Part shown: in pieces, positions 13,506-23,438 of the stretch
Numbering within the stretch: the first letter of the stretch is position 1
How the letters are laid out: every line of letters starts with the position of its first letter
Assembly (NCBI GenBank): GCA_009760855.2
Contig: WPIO01000064.1
Coordinates: 600,001-664,000 of the forward strand
Source of the DNA: Cristatella mucedo
Lineage: Eukaryota; Bryozoa; Phylactolaemata; Cristatellidae
Direction: 5' to 3'
Length of the DNA stretch: 64,000 nt
Translations under genes and position numbers: made by a program
The notes under the pieces: generated by a model
Databases searched by the model: none
Told to the model about the DNA's origin: nothing
The model's input: only the letters and a program-made list of their open reading frames with translations

Positions 13506-13790
13506 TAATAATAATAATAACTCATTTTTATAGTGCCCTCTGAGAACTCAATCTCTTTCCTTTCTAGGCACTTTACAGATGCTATATAGAAAGCCTTACC
13601 AAACGATTGGTGGTAACACACGCAAGCTGCAGGCATAGTGTAAACAGGTAACATGCACACGAAGAACGAATCGCAAAGACCCGCCAAATGCTGTAATGAA
13701 CAGGTGCATTTTAAGCTTTCTTTTTAACTGTCGTCATGTTCCAGACTTTTGGAGCATAGAAACTAAAGGCACGGTTTCCAACGATTTTTA
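13506..13790 (-). mobile_element. LINE-B 3' end, left arm of inverted pair
   Basis: On the minus strand it runs from the RT C-terminal coding end (centre near 13790) to the terminal block and AAT-type tail at 13506-13520. It meets a second LINE-B 3' end head to head at about 13790. Confidence 0.8.
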
Positions 13791-14142
13791 GGTTCGTTGG
13801 AGACCGTGCCTTTAATTCATATGCTCCCAAAGACTGGAACTCGCTACCGGCGCGAGTGATAACGTGTCACGTACTTGCGCATGATTCAGTGCATAGTACC
13901 AACCCAGGCTCCCTACTAAACAGGTGCCCATAGTGTCTTCTTAGTTGCATTTGAATGCTGTTCTAAGCATTAGGCTCGCGCGTTTTTTGCATGATTGTCC
14001 AAAGAATATAATTTGATTGCCATTACCTCTTGGTTATTGTTTCTCTTGCAGCAAACTGCAGTTGCTACTGGATAGATATATACACTGTAGTTCTCTGAGG
14101 GCTCTAAACAAGTGACTTATTTTTATTACTATAATTATTATT
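13791..14142 (+). mobile_element. LINE-B 3' end, right arm of inverted pair
   Basis: Starts with TTCGTTGGAGACCGTGCCTT, which is complementary with few mismatches to the inner end of the left arm, and continues to a degraded terminal block (AGTTCTCTGAGGGCTCTAAA) and TTATTATT-type tail. Together the arms form a large imperfect palindrome. Confidence 0.75.
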
Positions 14143-15944
14143 AGAGTCAAACGAACGGAGCGATGCGATAGATGGTATAGATACTACGATGAGTACTGAC
14201 CTAGCAAAAAATTAAAACCCTGAATGCACCTCCTCTGAGAGATACAAATTCAGGCTTTTACGGGTACGTCCCCAGTCGTTCACACCGATGAAAAAGACTG
14301 TCACTGCTGCCCTTAGTCACGGCGTGCGAAGTTTCATAACGCACAACTACACACAAGAAGAGTTTACTAAAATTAAAAATTATTGCGGTATTATTACAGC
14401 TCTATCATGCGATGACATCAACCTCCATAATTTTAGAAGTACTTACGCGAGTCCCGTAAACATTAGGCGTACAAATAAGTCGCAGCTGATTTGCTAGCCA
14501 GCGCTTACCAATGGGAAGACAGCCCGCGTCCAGTTATCCAAGTCAGTATCCTTTATATTTCAAAGTAAGACGAGCGTTTGCTGTTTCTCCATTTATCTCT
14601 TCAATGAAGCTTTTCAAGGAAATTTAGTTCGCTTTCGAACATTGCGTGGTAGGAATGGATTCCAATAAAAAGCTAGTCGCGCCGCCCCCACGTATGTACC
14701 ACTCTCTTAGGTGACAATGTGGAAATAAAATAAACAATGTGGAAATAAATAAATAAATAAACGACGGATGCAGCTAATTGCATTGCGCTTTATTTAATTC
14801 TATGTAACGAAGTAACGATACTTTGTTTTCAAACTGCCAGCTTCGCCAATCCGTTATTCGATTCCGCGATTTTTCTCGTGTCTATATTAACATATATGGT
14901 ATTAATACTATAATATAATTAGCATATGTTATTAATGTAATATAATGGTTATATGTATGTAATATATAGGTTATGTATATATATATATATATGTGTAAAT
15001 ATATATGTATGTAATATGTAGGTTATCATGGTATTAATACAATATGTTAATACTATATTAAGACCAGATCAACCTGCTTACAAAGGGCTATAAACAGCGC
15101 TGCGACCTATATGAAGAGATTTCCTCACCTAATTCTTTAATCGAATGCTTCTGCTTTAATTTTTGGTGAATTATATCCTAATTCACATACTTTGTCTTTT
15201 TATCAGTAAGGATAGTGACGTACCAGGGCTGTAGCGATTCATCGTATAGATAAGAACAGAAGGCAAGTGAATCGGTAGCATTTTGAAGGAGGCGCCACCT
15301 CGTTACGTTTACCAGAGCCAGAGCTTTCCTCGGAATTCAATTTTTGAAAAGATACAAAAACACAAATTTAACCCCGACTCTTGAAATGTTTTAATAGTCT
15401 TCCTTTGCTTTAAATTAGATTGAGAAATGCGCACTCAACGAATTCCAGTTGCGATTGACCTACAAGATTAATTAATTCCGAAAGTCTCCGAATTCTTCTT
15501 TCTCATTTGAGAATCCACCGTGAGCTTAGCCAAGAATTTATTAAGTGCTGAAAACCTTGTCCAAGCCAGCCAATCATATTGAGAGGGCCGGCTCCCTACC
15601 GCACGCTGCATCAGTTTGCGGGTTCTCCAAGCGCCACCTTGTAGGTCAGCCAGCCCCCCCATCAAAAGCGCTAGGTGGCCGGCACCCACGGCGGCCGAGT
15701 GGTCCCCCCCGCCCTAGCCAGCCTAGCAGGTCGTTCTGCAAGCCCTAGACGGCGGGGCGATACTCTGCAAGCCCTTGCCTGCGCATCTGTCCACATCCAG
15801 CGTCAGTGCGACCGGCTTCGGCAGATTGGCCAGCTGGGCCCTCATCGAGTCAGCAGCGGCTGATGGGCAGTAGTAGTAGTAGCCAAAGGACCTTCGGAAT
15901 GAGTGGCTGGCGGATCAAGCGAATGGTACAAAATATAGCTCGCA
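14143..15944. other. No gene recognised; includes AT-rich tract
   Basis: Contains an (AAAT)n run near 14740-14760 and an AT-rich tract (about 14885-15062) with repeated TATGTAATAT and TATTAATAC words. 15600-15860 is GC-rich with short open frames but no recognisable domain. Confidence 0.45.
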
Positions 15945-16030
15945 TAATAGTAATATCAGCAACTCTTTCGTGTAGCGCCTCAAGAGGACCAATTATCTAG
16001 TATGGCGCTTTACAACTCGCTGCAAGAAAG
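15945..16030 (-). mobile_element. LINE-B 3' tail, degraded
   Basis: The plus strand reads AATAGTAATATC ... GTAGCGCCTCAAGAGGACCA ... GGCGCTTTACAACTCGCTGC, a mutated reverse complement of the conserved terminal block. Confidence 0.55.
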
Positions 16031-16351
16031 GTAGTAGCCAAGAGTTAATGACATGCAAGGTATCGCGCTTATGCACACGTGCAAGAGTGCACAAGTAGCC
16101 CTCTTAGAAAAGCCTTCGTTAGCTTTCTGCTGCGGCCTTGTGGATGAGGACCCTAATGTTTTGAGCAGAATTGCAATGTTAGGACTGGCCATGTATGCCT
16201 CGATCCGAACTCATTTTCATTGGAGACTAAGTAAGTCTATTAAAGAAATAATTGAACATGCCCCCCTACTTGAAATGGTGTAGTGCAGCCGTCGTCACGT
16301 CTGCTGGTAATTTAGTTATCTTCTTTAGCTATTGCTTTATATTTAAAAAAA

Positions 16352-16522
16352 TTCTAGCTGATTTAACAGTGTCTTTTTGTATAGCGACAGAAGAGCTTTT
16401 ACGGCTATCACCACCGCTTGCAGTGGCAATGAAAGATCGCCCATCGCAGGATTCGAAACCACGACCTCGGGACCGAGGTCGTGAAAAGTAACCGCCTTAC
16501 CTAGTGAGCCATTACGACTCAC
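16352..16522 (-). mobile_element. SINE family 1 copy
   Basis: Full-length minus-oriented copy. The head at the right end has plus CCTTACCTAGTGAGCCATTA, the B-box region reads plus GGATTCGAAACCACGACCTC, and the body motif is intact (TTTTTGTATAGCGACAGAAG). Confidence 0.9.
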
Positions 16523-16699
16523 CATATTTAAAAAGTTTTATTAAAAAGACGCCTCCATATCTGCTCATCAAGTTAAATCCTTGTCCTAGATTAGGGGCTA
16601 CTTGCTGGAGTGGCTCTTAATATCTCTTTCCTGTGTAAGTCATGTGCCTTCAAAGAGAATTAATATCTTGTAGTAACGTGCAAGCTGTTATTGTTGTAT

Positions 16700-17050
16700 G
16701 CTTAATTATTCTATTTAGCTCCATAGTTCAGTCTACACTGTACTGTTGTAACTCGGTATACGCAGGGCTACCAAAAAGTTTATTACGTAGCAGGGGATGA
16801 ATATGCCATTGTGTTGTTTTCTAAATCAAAAAAATTCCGCCACGCGTCCCTTTTGCTAACGGAGCTGCTATGGCTCTTGGTTGATCGATGAATGCAGAGC
16901 GAACTTCTTAATTTGACTCTAGTGGCTCGACCAGGATTTGGTCTTTAATATCTAGCTAAGCTGCTGCCTCTTCGTGCCTGCTCTCAGGCCTTCTTAGAGC
17001 TTTAAATTAGCTACCGTGACCTAGATTCATCTATGCTCCTCACATTTACT
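16700..17050 (+). mobile_element. LINE-A remnant (RT C-terminal part)
   Basis: Degraded plus-strand translation matches the family-A C-terminus. One segment parallels [19 protein letters not shown] of the better copy at 37605-38381 (here with YCCNSVYAGLPK). A later one parallels APSYLAELLHQF. Stops are frequent. Confidence 0.6.
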
Positions 17051-17170
17051 TTCTGTGTGAGATAGTCATTTGGCTAAAGTAAGCGAGCCAAAAGCCTCAT
17101 AGACAGGGTTCAACCTATAGAAAGCTCTCCAGCATAACATCTGTGGGACTTTGTCAAGCTGCAGGTGGAG

Positions 17171-17191
17171 ATATACATACATACATACATA

Positions 17192-17226
<35 letters not shown>

Positions 17227-17245
17227 ACGCGCGCACACACGCACG

Positions 17246-17292
<47 letters not shown>

Positions 17293-17293
17293 G

Positions 17294-17331
<38 letters not shown>
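17171..17331. repeat. Compound (ATAC)n-(AC)n-(AT)n microsatellite
   Basis: About 160 bp of nearly strict alternating purine-pyrimidine, running ATAC repeats, AC/GC repeats, then TA repeats. Open frames across it (His-Thr, Val-Cys, Tyr-Ile) are artefacts. Confidence 0.95.
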
Positions 17332-17334
<3 letters not shown>

Positions 17335-17335
<1 letters not shown>

Positions 17336-19975
17336 CTCCTACTGGGAGACCGAATAGCAGGCGAGATCTGGTGACAATGACCGTCTGCAGACTCTACTCG
17401 CCCAGACCATCCCTTCTCACCCGGCTCAGCTATCCAACCTGACATCTCCGCTGTCGGTGAGGTCTCGCCGCCCGCCTTCGCAGAGCCCACAACACGGCTC
17501 CGGGAGCTGACCGTTTGGAATATCGCCACTTACGCCTCGTCGACCCGGTTTGCACGCTCATTTCGTGCATCCTGAACGGCAGTCTCCACTTCGGAGACGT
17601 CCTTTCCTCGTGGAAAACGGGTTTCACTATCCTTATCCACAAGAAGGGCGACCGAAGCATGCCCGGTAACTTCCGTCCCATCCCGTTCTTGTTCACTCTT
17701 TACAAGCTGCTCTCGGGCAGCCTGGCCACTAGGCTGTGCAAGTTCGCTGGTGGCCGTGGGCTGCTGTCACTGCAGCAAAAGGGCTCTGTTCCGGGTGTGG
17801 AGGGCTGATTAGAACAGTCCTTTCTTGTGGAGAGCACCTTTGACGAGGCCAGAGATCGGTATGGCGCTGGCATTGTGTACTCGGCGTTTCTTGACCCACG
17901 GATTGCCTTCAGCAGCATTCCATACGTATCCCTTCTCAGTGTGCTTCGGCATGCCGGAGTGGAGGAGAGCTTCTGCAGGTTTCCTGAGCGCCTGTAGACC
18001 GGCTCGCTCCAGGAGCTTAGGGTTCGCGACGAGACGTTGGTGGCGTTTCCTATACTGCCGGCGTCCGGAAGCGCCACCCTCTATCACCGATCCTCTTTGA
18101 TCTGGCGATGGAACCAGTTGTCAGACTCGCTGCTAACATACACGAATCCTGTTTCCAGCTTGGCGGAACCTCCCTGTCGGTCTGTGCCATGGCAGATGAC
18201 CTCGTCCTGTTCTCAGGCACGTCCTCTGGTCTCCAGGCCCTCGTATCCGCAGTTGAAAAGGCTGCGTCGACGCTGGGCACGCACTTCCGGCTGGCGAAGT
18301 GCTGTGCCATCGCCCGAAAGGGTGCGAAGGCCGTGCCAACCTCAAACCCCCTCACATGACAGGCAGATCCCAGAGCTGCCGGATACCGAGTCCGTGGCTT
18401 ACCTTCGAGCCCCACATGGTCTCGGGCTGCCTAGGGCTGAAATAGATTAGGCCTGCTCTTCCTTTGCAAGGGACGCTAACCTGCTTCAGGCCAGCCTTAT
18501 CGCCACTTGGCAAAAGCTTGACGCCTTTCGAACTTTCCTCCTGCCACGGCTCGACTGCCTTTGTCGGGCACGGCTTGTGTCTACGGCCGCTCTGCAACCA
18601 ACCGAAAAGGCTCTGGTGGAGCTATGCTGCTTCGCGTGCTGTCTGCCGGACTTGGAATCTGTGCATTTCCAGTTTGCACCTCGCTCTGCGGGCGGGCTTG
18701 GCTTAATCCGCTTCGGGACGAATGCCTTCATCCTACGAGCTGCACAAGCCTGTTGCATGATGTGCTCGCCCGACGCATGCGTCCGTCAAGTTGCCCTCAC
18801 AGATTCGACCGGGCAGTCGCCAGCCTGGATGGCACGCCATCGTCTGATGAGGAGCGTTCGCGACGCCTGAGACCAGTAGCCTTCGGCCCTGGCAACAGGG
18901 TTGGTCCTATCTCGCTGTGGTCGGACCCGCGTAAATGTCTCAAGCGGCTCTCGTGTGGCCTCTCACTGACCGGCCCTGAGGTGCCGGCTGTGTCTACCGA
19001 CCCTCGTGGCATGGAGCACTGGGTCGTGCCATGAGTGGTCATCGCGAAGCTGCGATAGTTCACCAGGCTCGTGGAAGGCCGTGCTTGGGCGGCCCAGCCT
19101 GCATAGGGCAGGGTCAGCCGCTGCCTGGCCACGGACAGATTCGCCACCAACTGTCACTTCTTGACCACGGGTCTTGGCCTGTCGTTCCGGGATTGGTGGT
19201 TCGTACACCGAGGGCGTCTGGACGTGCTGCCAGGAGTCTGGCATACCCTGGGACGGTTACCAGCTGCCGCACGGAGGCAGAGACCGTTTGCCACGTGCTG
19301 AGCCGCTGCCGGCCGATGCGGCACGCAATTACGGCCCGACACAACTTGGTTCTGGGCCGCCTAATCGGAGCTCTTTCGGCCACTGCGCTCAACTGTGCAT
19401 TGGCAGGCCACCCCCTCCGGCTTGCCGGTGGTCTGGCACTCAAGCCGGACCTGGTCGTTGACAACGGCACTGATCTAGTAATTGTGGATGTGACGGTGCC
19501 ATTCGACAGCAGCGAGCCGTGATGGCACACTAGGTAAGGCGGTTGCTTTCGCAACCTCGGTCCCGAGGTCGTGGGTTCGATTCCTGCAGTGGGCGATTCT
19601 TTATCGTCACTGCAAGCGGTGGTGATAGCCGTAAAGGCTCTTCTGTCGCTATACAAAATGAGGCTGTTTAATCAGCTAGGATTGTGGAGGCCCGGAACAA
19701 GACCGATAAATATGCAGCCATTGCCCGGTCTTTCCTGACCGCTGGCTACCGGTCGGCAGTGGTGAGGCCCTTCGTGGTCGGGCATCTTGGCAGCTGGTGG
19801 CCAAACAAAGAAGCTTGCCTGGCTGACCTTGGAATCCCACGCTCAGAGAGAAAAGCATTGAGGCTGCATTGCATCTCCATTTTCGACGCCATTACCGGCT
19901 CGGAAGCCGTGTGGCCCCTGTTCCTAAACCGGGCAGCACACCCGACCCCGGCAGGACAGGGCATTGGCGGCTAAT
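17335..19975 (+). mobile_element. R2-group (R2/NeSL/Hero-like) LINE, broken, 5'-truncated
   Basis: Non-LTR retrotransposon with a reverse transcriptase and a C-terminal restriction-like endonuclease. RT pieces are visible as LEYRHLRLVDP, WKTGFTILIHKKGD and GNFRPIPFLFTLYKLLSG (17510-17710), a QQKGSVPGVEG box, and MADDLVLFS (near 18190), where the second catalytic aspartates lie. Towards the end, a C-x-HVLSRC-x-H-like knuckle followed by ITARHNLVLGRL (about 19285-19365) and KPDLVV...LVIVDVTVPFD (19445-19507) mark the PD-(D/E)XK-like endonuclease. The last part (19684-19974) completes the C-terminus. Stops, frameshifts and an inserted SINE at 19514-19683 inactivate it. Family is from memory; the exact clade is uncertain. 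Confidence 0.8.
19514..19683 (+). mobile_element. SINE family 1 reference copy, inside R2-group LINE
   Basis: Best-preserved copy. The tRNA-like head GAGCCGTGATGGCACACTAG has an A-box region, and TCGTGGGTTCGATTCCTGC carries a perfect pol III B box (GGTTCGATTCC). The body has CACTGCAAGCGGTGGTGATA and GTAAAGGCTCTTCTGTCGC, and the end is TTTAATCAGCTAGGATT. Length about 170 bp. It interrupts the LINE endonuclease frame just after VTVPFD. No long target-site duplication is obvious. Confidence 0.92.
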
Positions 19976-20360
19976 GTATATATGCTAGTTAAAAATCTTT
20001 TTCTCAATAATATATGTATGTATGTGTGTGTGTGGGTATTTTTGCGCGAAAGAACATTACACGATCACAAAATTGGAAACCTGTTGTCCTATTGAATGCA
20101 TCGGTGCCGAACCCAATGCCTACCACAAATATCTAAACCACAGCAGCAAGCTTGGGCCCCTTAAGCTGAAAAGCCCATCACTTTCATTGCACAACTAGCA
20201 TATACCGATACAGGCGATAGCACGCGGTAACTCGCGAATAATTGCTTGCACGCGGAGAAGTGCTTGCATGCCCGGTAAAAGCATTATATCCCAATGCTCT
20301 CCAATTGCCGCTGAGAGATTAAAGAACTAATAAGGCTTCAAATTATATACATAAATGTAT

Positions 20361-20498
20361 ATAGTTCTATAGCGCCCTAAGAAAACTGTATCTCAATTCA
20401 GGGGCATCGCATATGCAACAGGGCTCGAACCCACGACCTCGGTCAGACCTCTCTCGAGGTCGAGCCCCTCAACCACTGGGCCAAACCAGCTCGGCCCC
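20361..20498 (-). mobile_element. SINE family 2 copy
   Basis: On the minus strand: a tRNA-like head (GAGCTGGTTTGGCCCAGTGG) and a B box (GTGGGTTCGAGCCCTGTTGC), then GCATATGCGATGCCCCTGAA and a LINE-like end (TTTTCTTAGGGCGCTATAGA). Same architecture as 47692-47830 and 51412-51546. Confidence 0.8.
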
Positions 20499-22280
20499 TA
20501 TTTGCAGGCGAGTACATTCTTGCACACGTACTTATACAAGCATTACCCCATAAGCCATGTAGCAACTACAAAATACTGTTCCCTGAAGCTAAGGACATCA
20601 GCCAGGACGCACGTCCAACTCCAGGATCCATTGGGCAGTATACATGACTCACTATGGTGGTGCTGCTTCCAGAAGCGTCTACAGCAAGAGGAGGGCTTGG
20701 CCAGGCTACATGTCAATTGCAGCAAGAAAGGCCTGCCGCTTCGGAGTTCGTCTAGCAGACCAAGCCCGCTCATGCATTTCTAAGCGTGATCCGTGGCCCA
20801 AACTCCGTTTTAACATCACTTCACTGACCTGTAAGAGGGTTATAGGACATCCGGAAAGGAAAATCACAAACCGGAAAGCCAGCCAGATCAGGTCTCCAAA
20901 AAACGGCCAGGAAGTGCAGTCGCACCGGCTGCGTAAGTAAAGCCTCGGTAGGTACTCCCCAACCGTACAGCGTTGTCTCTTCAGGTACAACTTAAAAACA
21001 GGTTTTTTAAGAATTTAATGAAGGAGGCACCGAGCCTTGACTTTGCACGGTGCGGCAAATCGTAGATCTGCAGGGTCGTGAGAGTAGCTTGCCGCCCAGC
21101 ACGCCACACTCCATTGGGTCTAAGGGAGGGCCAGGAGTATCTGCCCCTTCGTGACTCATGTGCTGGTTACGTTCGTTACGTTAGCTAAAGCGGGCGGGCA
21201 CGGATGCAAATAACTTGCATCGTTAGTACATACAGCCAACCCTGATCAAAGGCCTGCATGATAAAGCCCACGCTCAAACACCATCTCAATTGCTTAAATG
21301 CACATCGTGATTCAATCAGTCAATGGGCAGTTTCACCACCATTCCGTACTCGTTACCTGTTCTTTGGATGGCACTCCCACATAAGCTTGACAGTAATTAA
21401 CGTCGATGTCAGTTTTAAGTAATTGCTGTTGTTAGCCACAAACCGTGAGCTGATGCAGTTCGCAACTTTCATTGCTTCTGGCTTTGCCTGATATTCCCTT
21501 GTCGTACGCGCTAACTTTGAATTACTGCTGGAGCCTCTGTAGCACTACACCTCAGGCATGGTCTGTGAGCTGTACACCAGTGAGCCCAGCCGGGAGTCAA
21601 ATTGCGTTTCCGTAAAAAGAAGGATCAATAGCGTGCATTAGTAAGTTGCTGCATTGTTTGGTCATCTGCCACCTAGTAGTTCGAATTACCACGGAAACTA
21701 ACAGGAAGGACGCACGAAAACTTCCGATCGGAATGCACCAGTGAATAGTTAGGAAGAATTCACATCGAAAGCTGTACAGCTGCTGTATGTGCATCAAATT
21801 CAGATGTTTTTTTAAATATCTAATTTACTCGCAGTCTTGCGCCATGAGTGTAAGTCCATACAACTGCACCTCGTTGCACTGGCACAAAGCATTTACCGAA
21901 TTGGAATAGCTCGACAGTGCTAGTTGACGTTAATACAAAAACCATTAAAAATACCAAATTAGGTGACAGAGCATCGCCCAGGTTCCAGCATCGCACCTGA
22001 CTTCGAATGCATTTCTGCATCAAGATTTTGATTGCACTAATGCATGCATTTTGATTTTGCATCGTGTGTCCTGCAAGGTTATGAAGCCGATATTAATAGG
22101 TCATACTCAATATGCCCTGGCACCGGATGGATAGCAATTCAAAAGCTAGGCCAGAATCTAATTACGTCTGACAAACATTAACTTGGTTATATCTTCCATT
22201 CGGCTGACTTTCTGAGGACCGAGATTCCAGTGACACAGCTAAGCTGGACTGCTGGCTTAATTATCGATATCATAAACCAT
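20499..22280. other. No gene recognised
   Basis: Mixed-composition sequence with overlapping open frames up to about 98 codons (20502-20990, both strands). I see no domain and no consistent splice pattern. It could hide exons of a neighbouring gene, but nothing supports one. Confidence 0.35.
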
Positions 22281-22436
22281 ACTAGCTGATTTAACACTTT
22301 TTGTATAGTGACAGAAGAGCCCTGAAGGCTATCGCCACGGCTGCAGCCACAATAAAGGATCGCTCACCTAATGATTGAAACCCACGACCTAGGTGTGAAG
22401 AGCAACCGCCTTACCTAGCGTGCCATCACGGCTCAC
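22281..22436 (-). mobile_element. SINE family 1 copy
   Basis: Minus-oriented. The body and head (plus CCTTACCTAGCGTGCCATCA CGG) are conserved. A small deletion removes part of the region between A and B boxes. Confidence 0.88.
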
Positions 22437-23222
22437 AACTACTCTTGCAGGTATCTATCACACTCTAACAGCAAAATTATTAGTGACGAATATGAGGTAT
22501 TTTTGGTGGAACTATTTCCCACATAAAAAGCTTAGGCTAAAGCCCATTTAAGCAGACGGTTCTAGTCGTATATTTAAGTAATTGTCAAGTTCGAACATGC
22601 ACTGACTGGCATTACAGATCTCCGTAGGTAAAGCCTTGCTCTGAAACAACAACCTTACGTCCGGTACCTTACTTAGCAACAATCCCACCAGTGAGTTTTT
22701 CGTAACAAAATCCTGTCATTCATCAAATTGGGATTATCAGTTTAAGACCAATTCTTTTGCTTCATGAAGCTGCTATAAAGCATGGCCGCTTAACCTGCTC
22801 ATATTATATCAGGACATAATCCAGTACTGAGGCCAGTCTGCAAACATACTGCATGCGAGTAGTAACAAAGCATGGAAGCATATTAACGACACGACGAGGC
22901 TACAATTGTCTGGTCGGTAAGTGTCAGGGTATGTTTCACATGATAATTAGCACTGCACACACGACTGCTCAAGGATGAGGTTGCAATAAATGCAGCACAT
23001 CTGATGGCAAAGTATACAGCTGTTCGAACGGGACAAAAGCCGAGGCCCAGATCGTATGACGCGTCGGGCTACTGCTGCCACACAAGGACAGCTTAGTTAA
23101 TTAAGCCCTCTCAACAAGGCATAATCAGAATCGAAAGGAAAGCTGCAGTCACAACCAACAACTCCGCCAAATCTATGCAGCCGGCCGATGATGCATCGAC
23201 TTTTCGGACTGTTTAAAGTGTA
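22437..23222. other. 3' flank of PFDN2, no other gene seen
   Basis: Probably includes the PFDN2 3' UTR on the minus strand. I did not find an unambiguous AATAAA on that strand close to the stop codon. Confidence 0.4.
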
Positions 23223-23438
23223 TCACGAGCCACGTGCCACAAGAACTCCGGGTGCTGATGGCTTGCTTGAAGCAGAAGCACCAGCGCTACCAGCAGCCCC
23301 CTGCCCTGCAGATCGGTCCTCTTCAGCACTTGAGCTGCTCTCGCCCTGAATTCGAATGTTGTACTTCTCCTTGTACTCCTGTAACTCTTTGCCCTTGACC
23401 TCTAGCTGATGATGCAAGGTTTCGAGAAGCTTTTTCAT
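23223..23438 (-). CDS. PFDN2: PFDN2 coding exon 3 and stop
   Basis: 216 nt including the stop at 23223. The acceptor TTTTACAAG lies directly before MKKLLETLHHQLEVKGKE. The tail after NIRIQGE is acidic and then Gly/Ala/Ser-rich. Confidence 0.94.
   Translation of the reverse strand: MKKLLETLHHQLEVKGKELQEYKEKYNIRIQGESSSSAEEDRSAGQGAAGSAGASASSKPSAPGVLVARGS

Noticed and set aside
17066-17529. Val-Cys and His-Thr repeat proteins
   Set aside because: Translations of (AC)n and (AT)n microsatellites; the 139-codon frame only adds antisense LINE sequence.
19514-19600. Functional tRNA gene
   Set aside because: Good B box, but the anticodon arm and acceptor stem do not fold, and the same head recurs with the same non-tRNA body: a SINE.
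19114-19656. 180-codon minus-strand frame as a gene
   Set aside because: Antisense shadow of the R2-group LINE endonuclease plus the inserted SINE.
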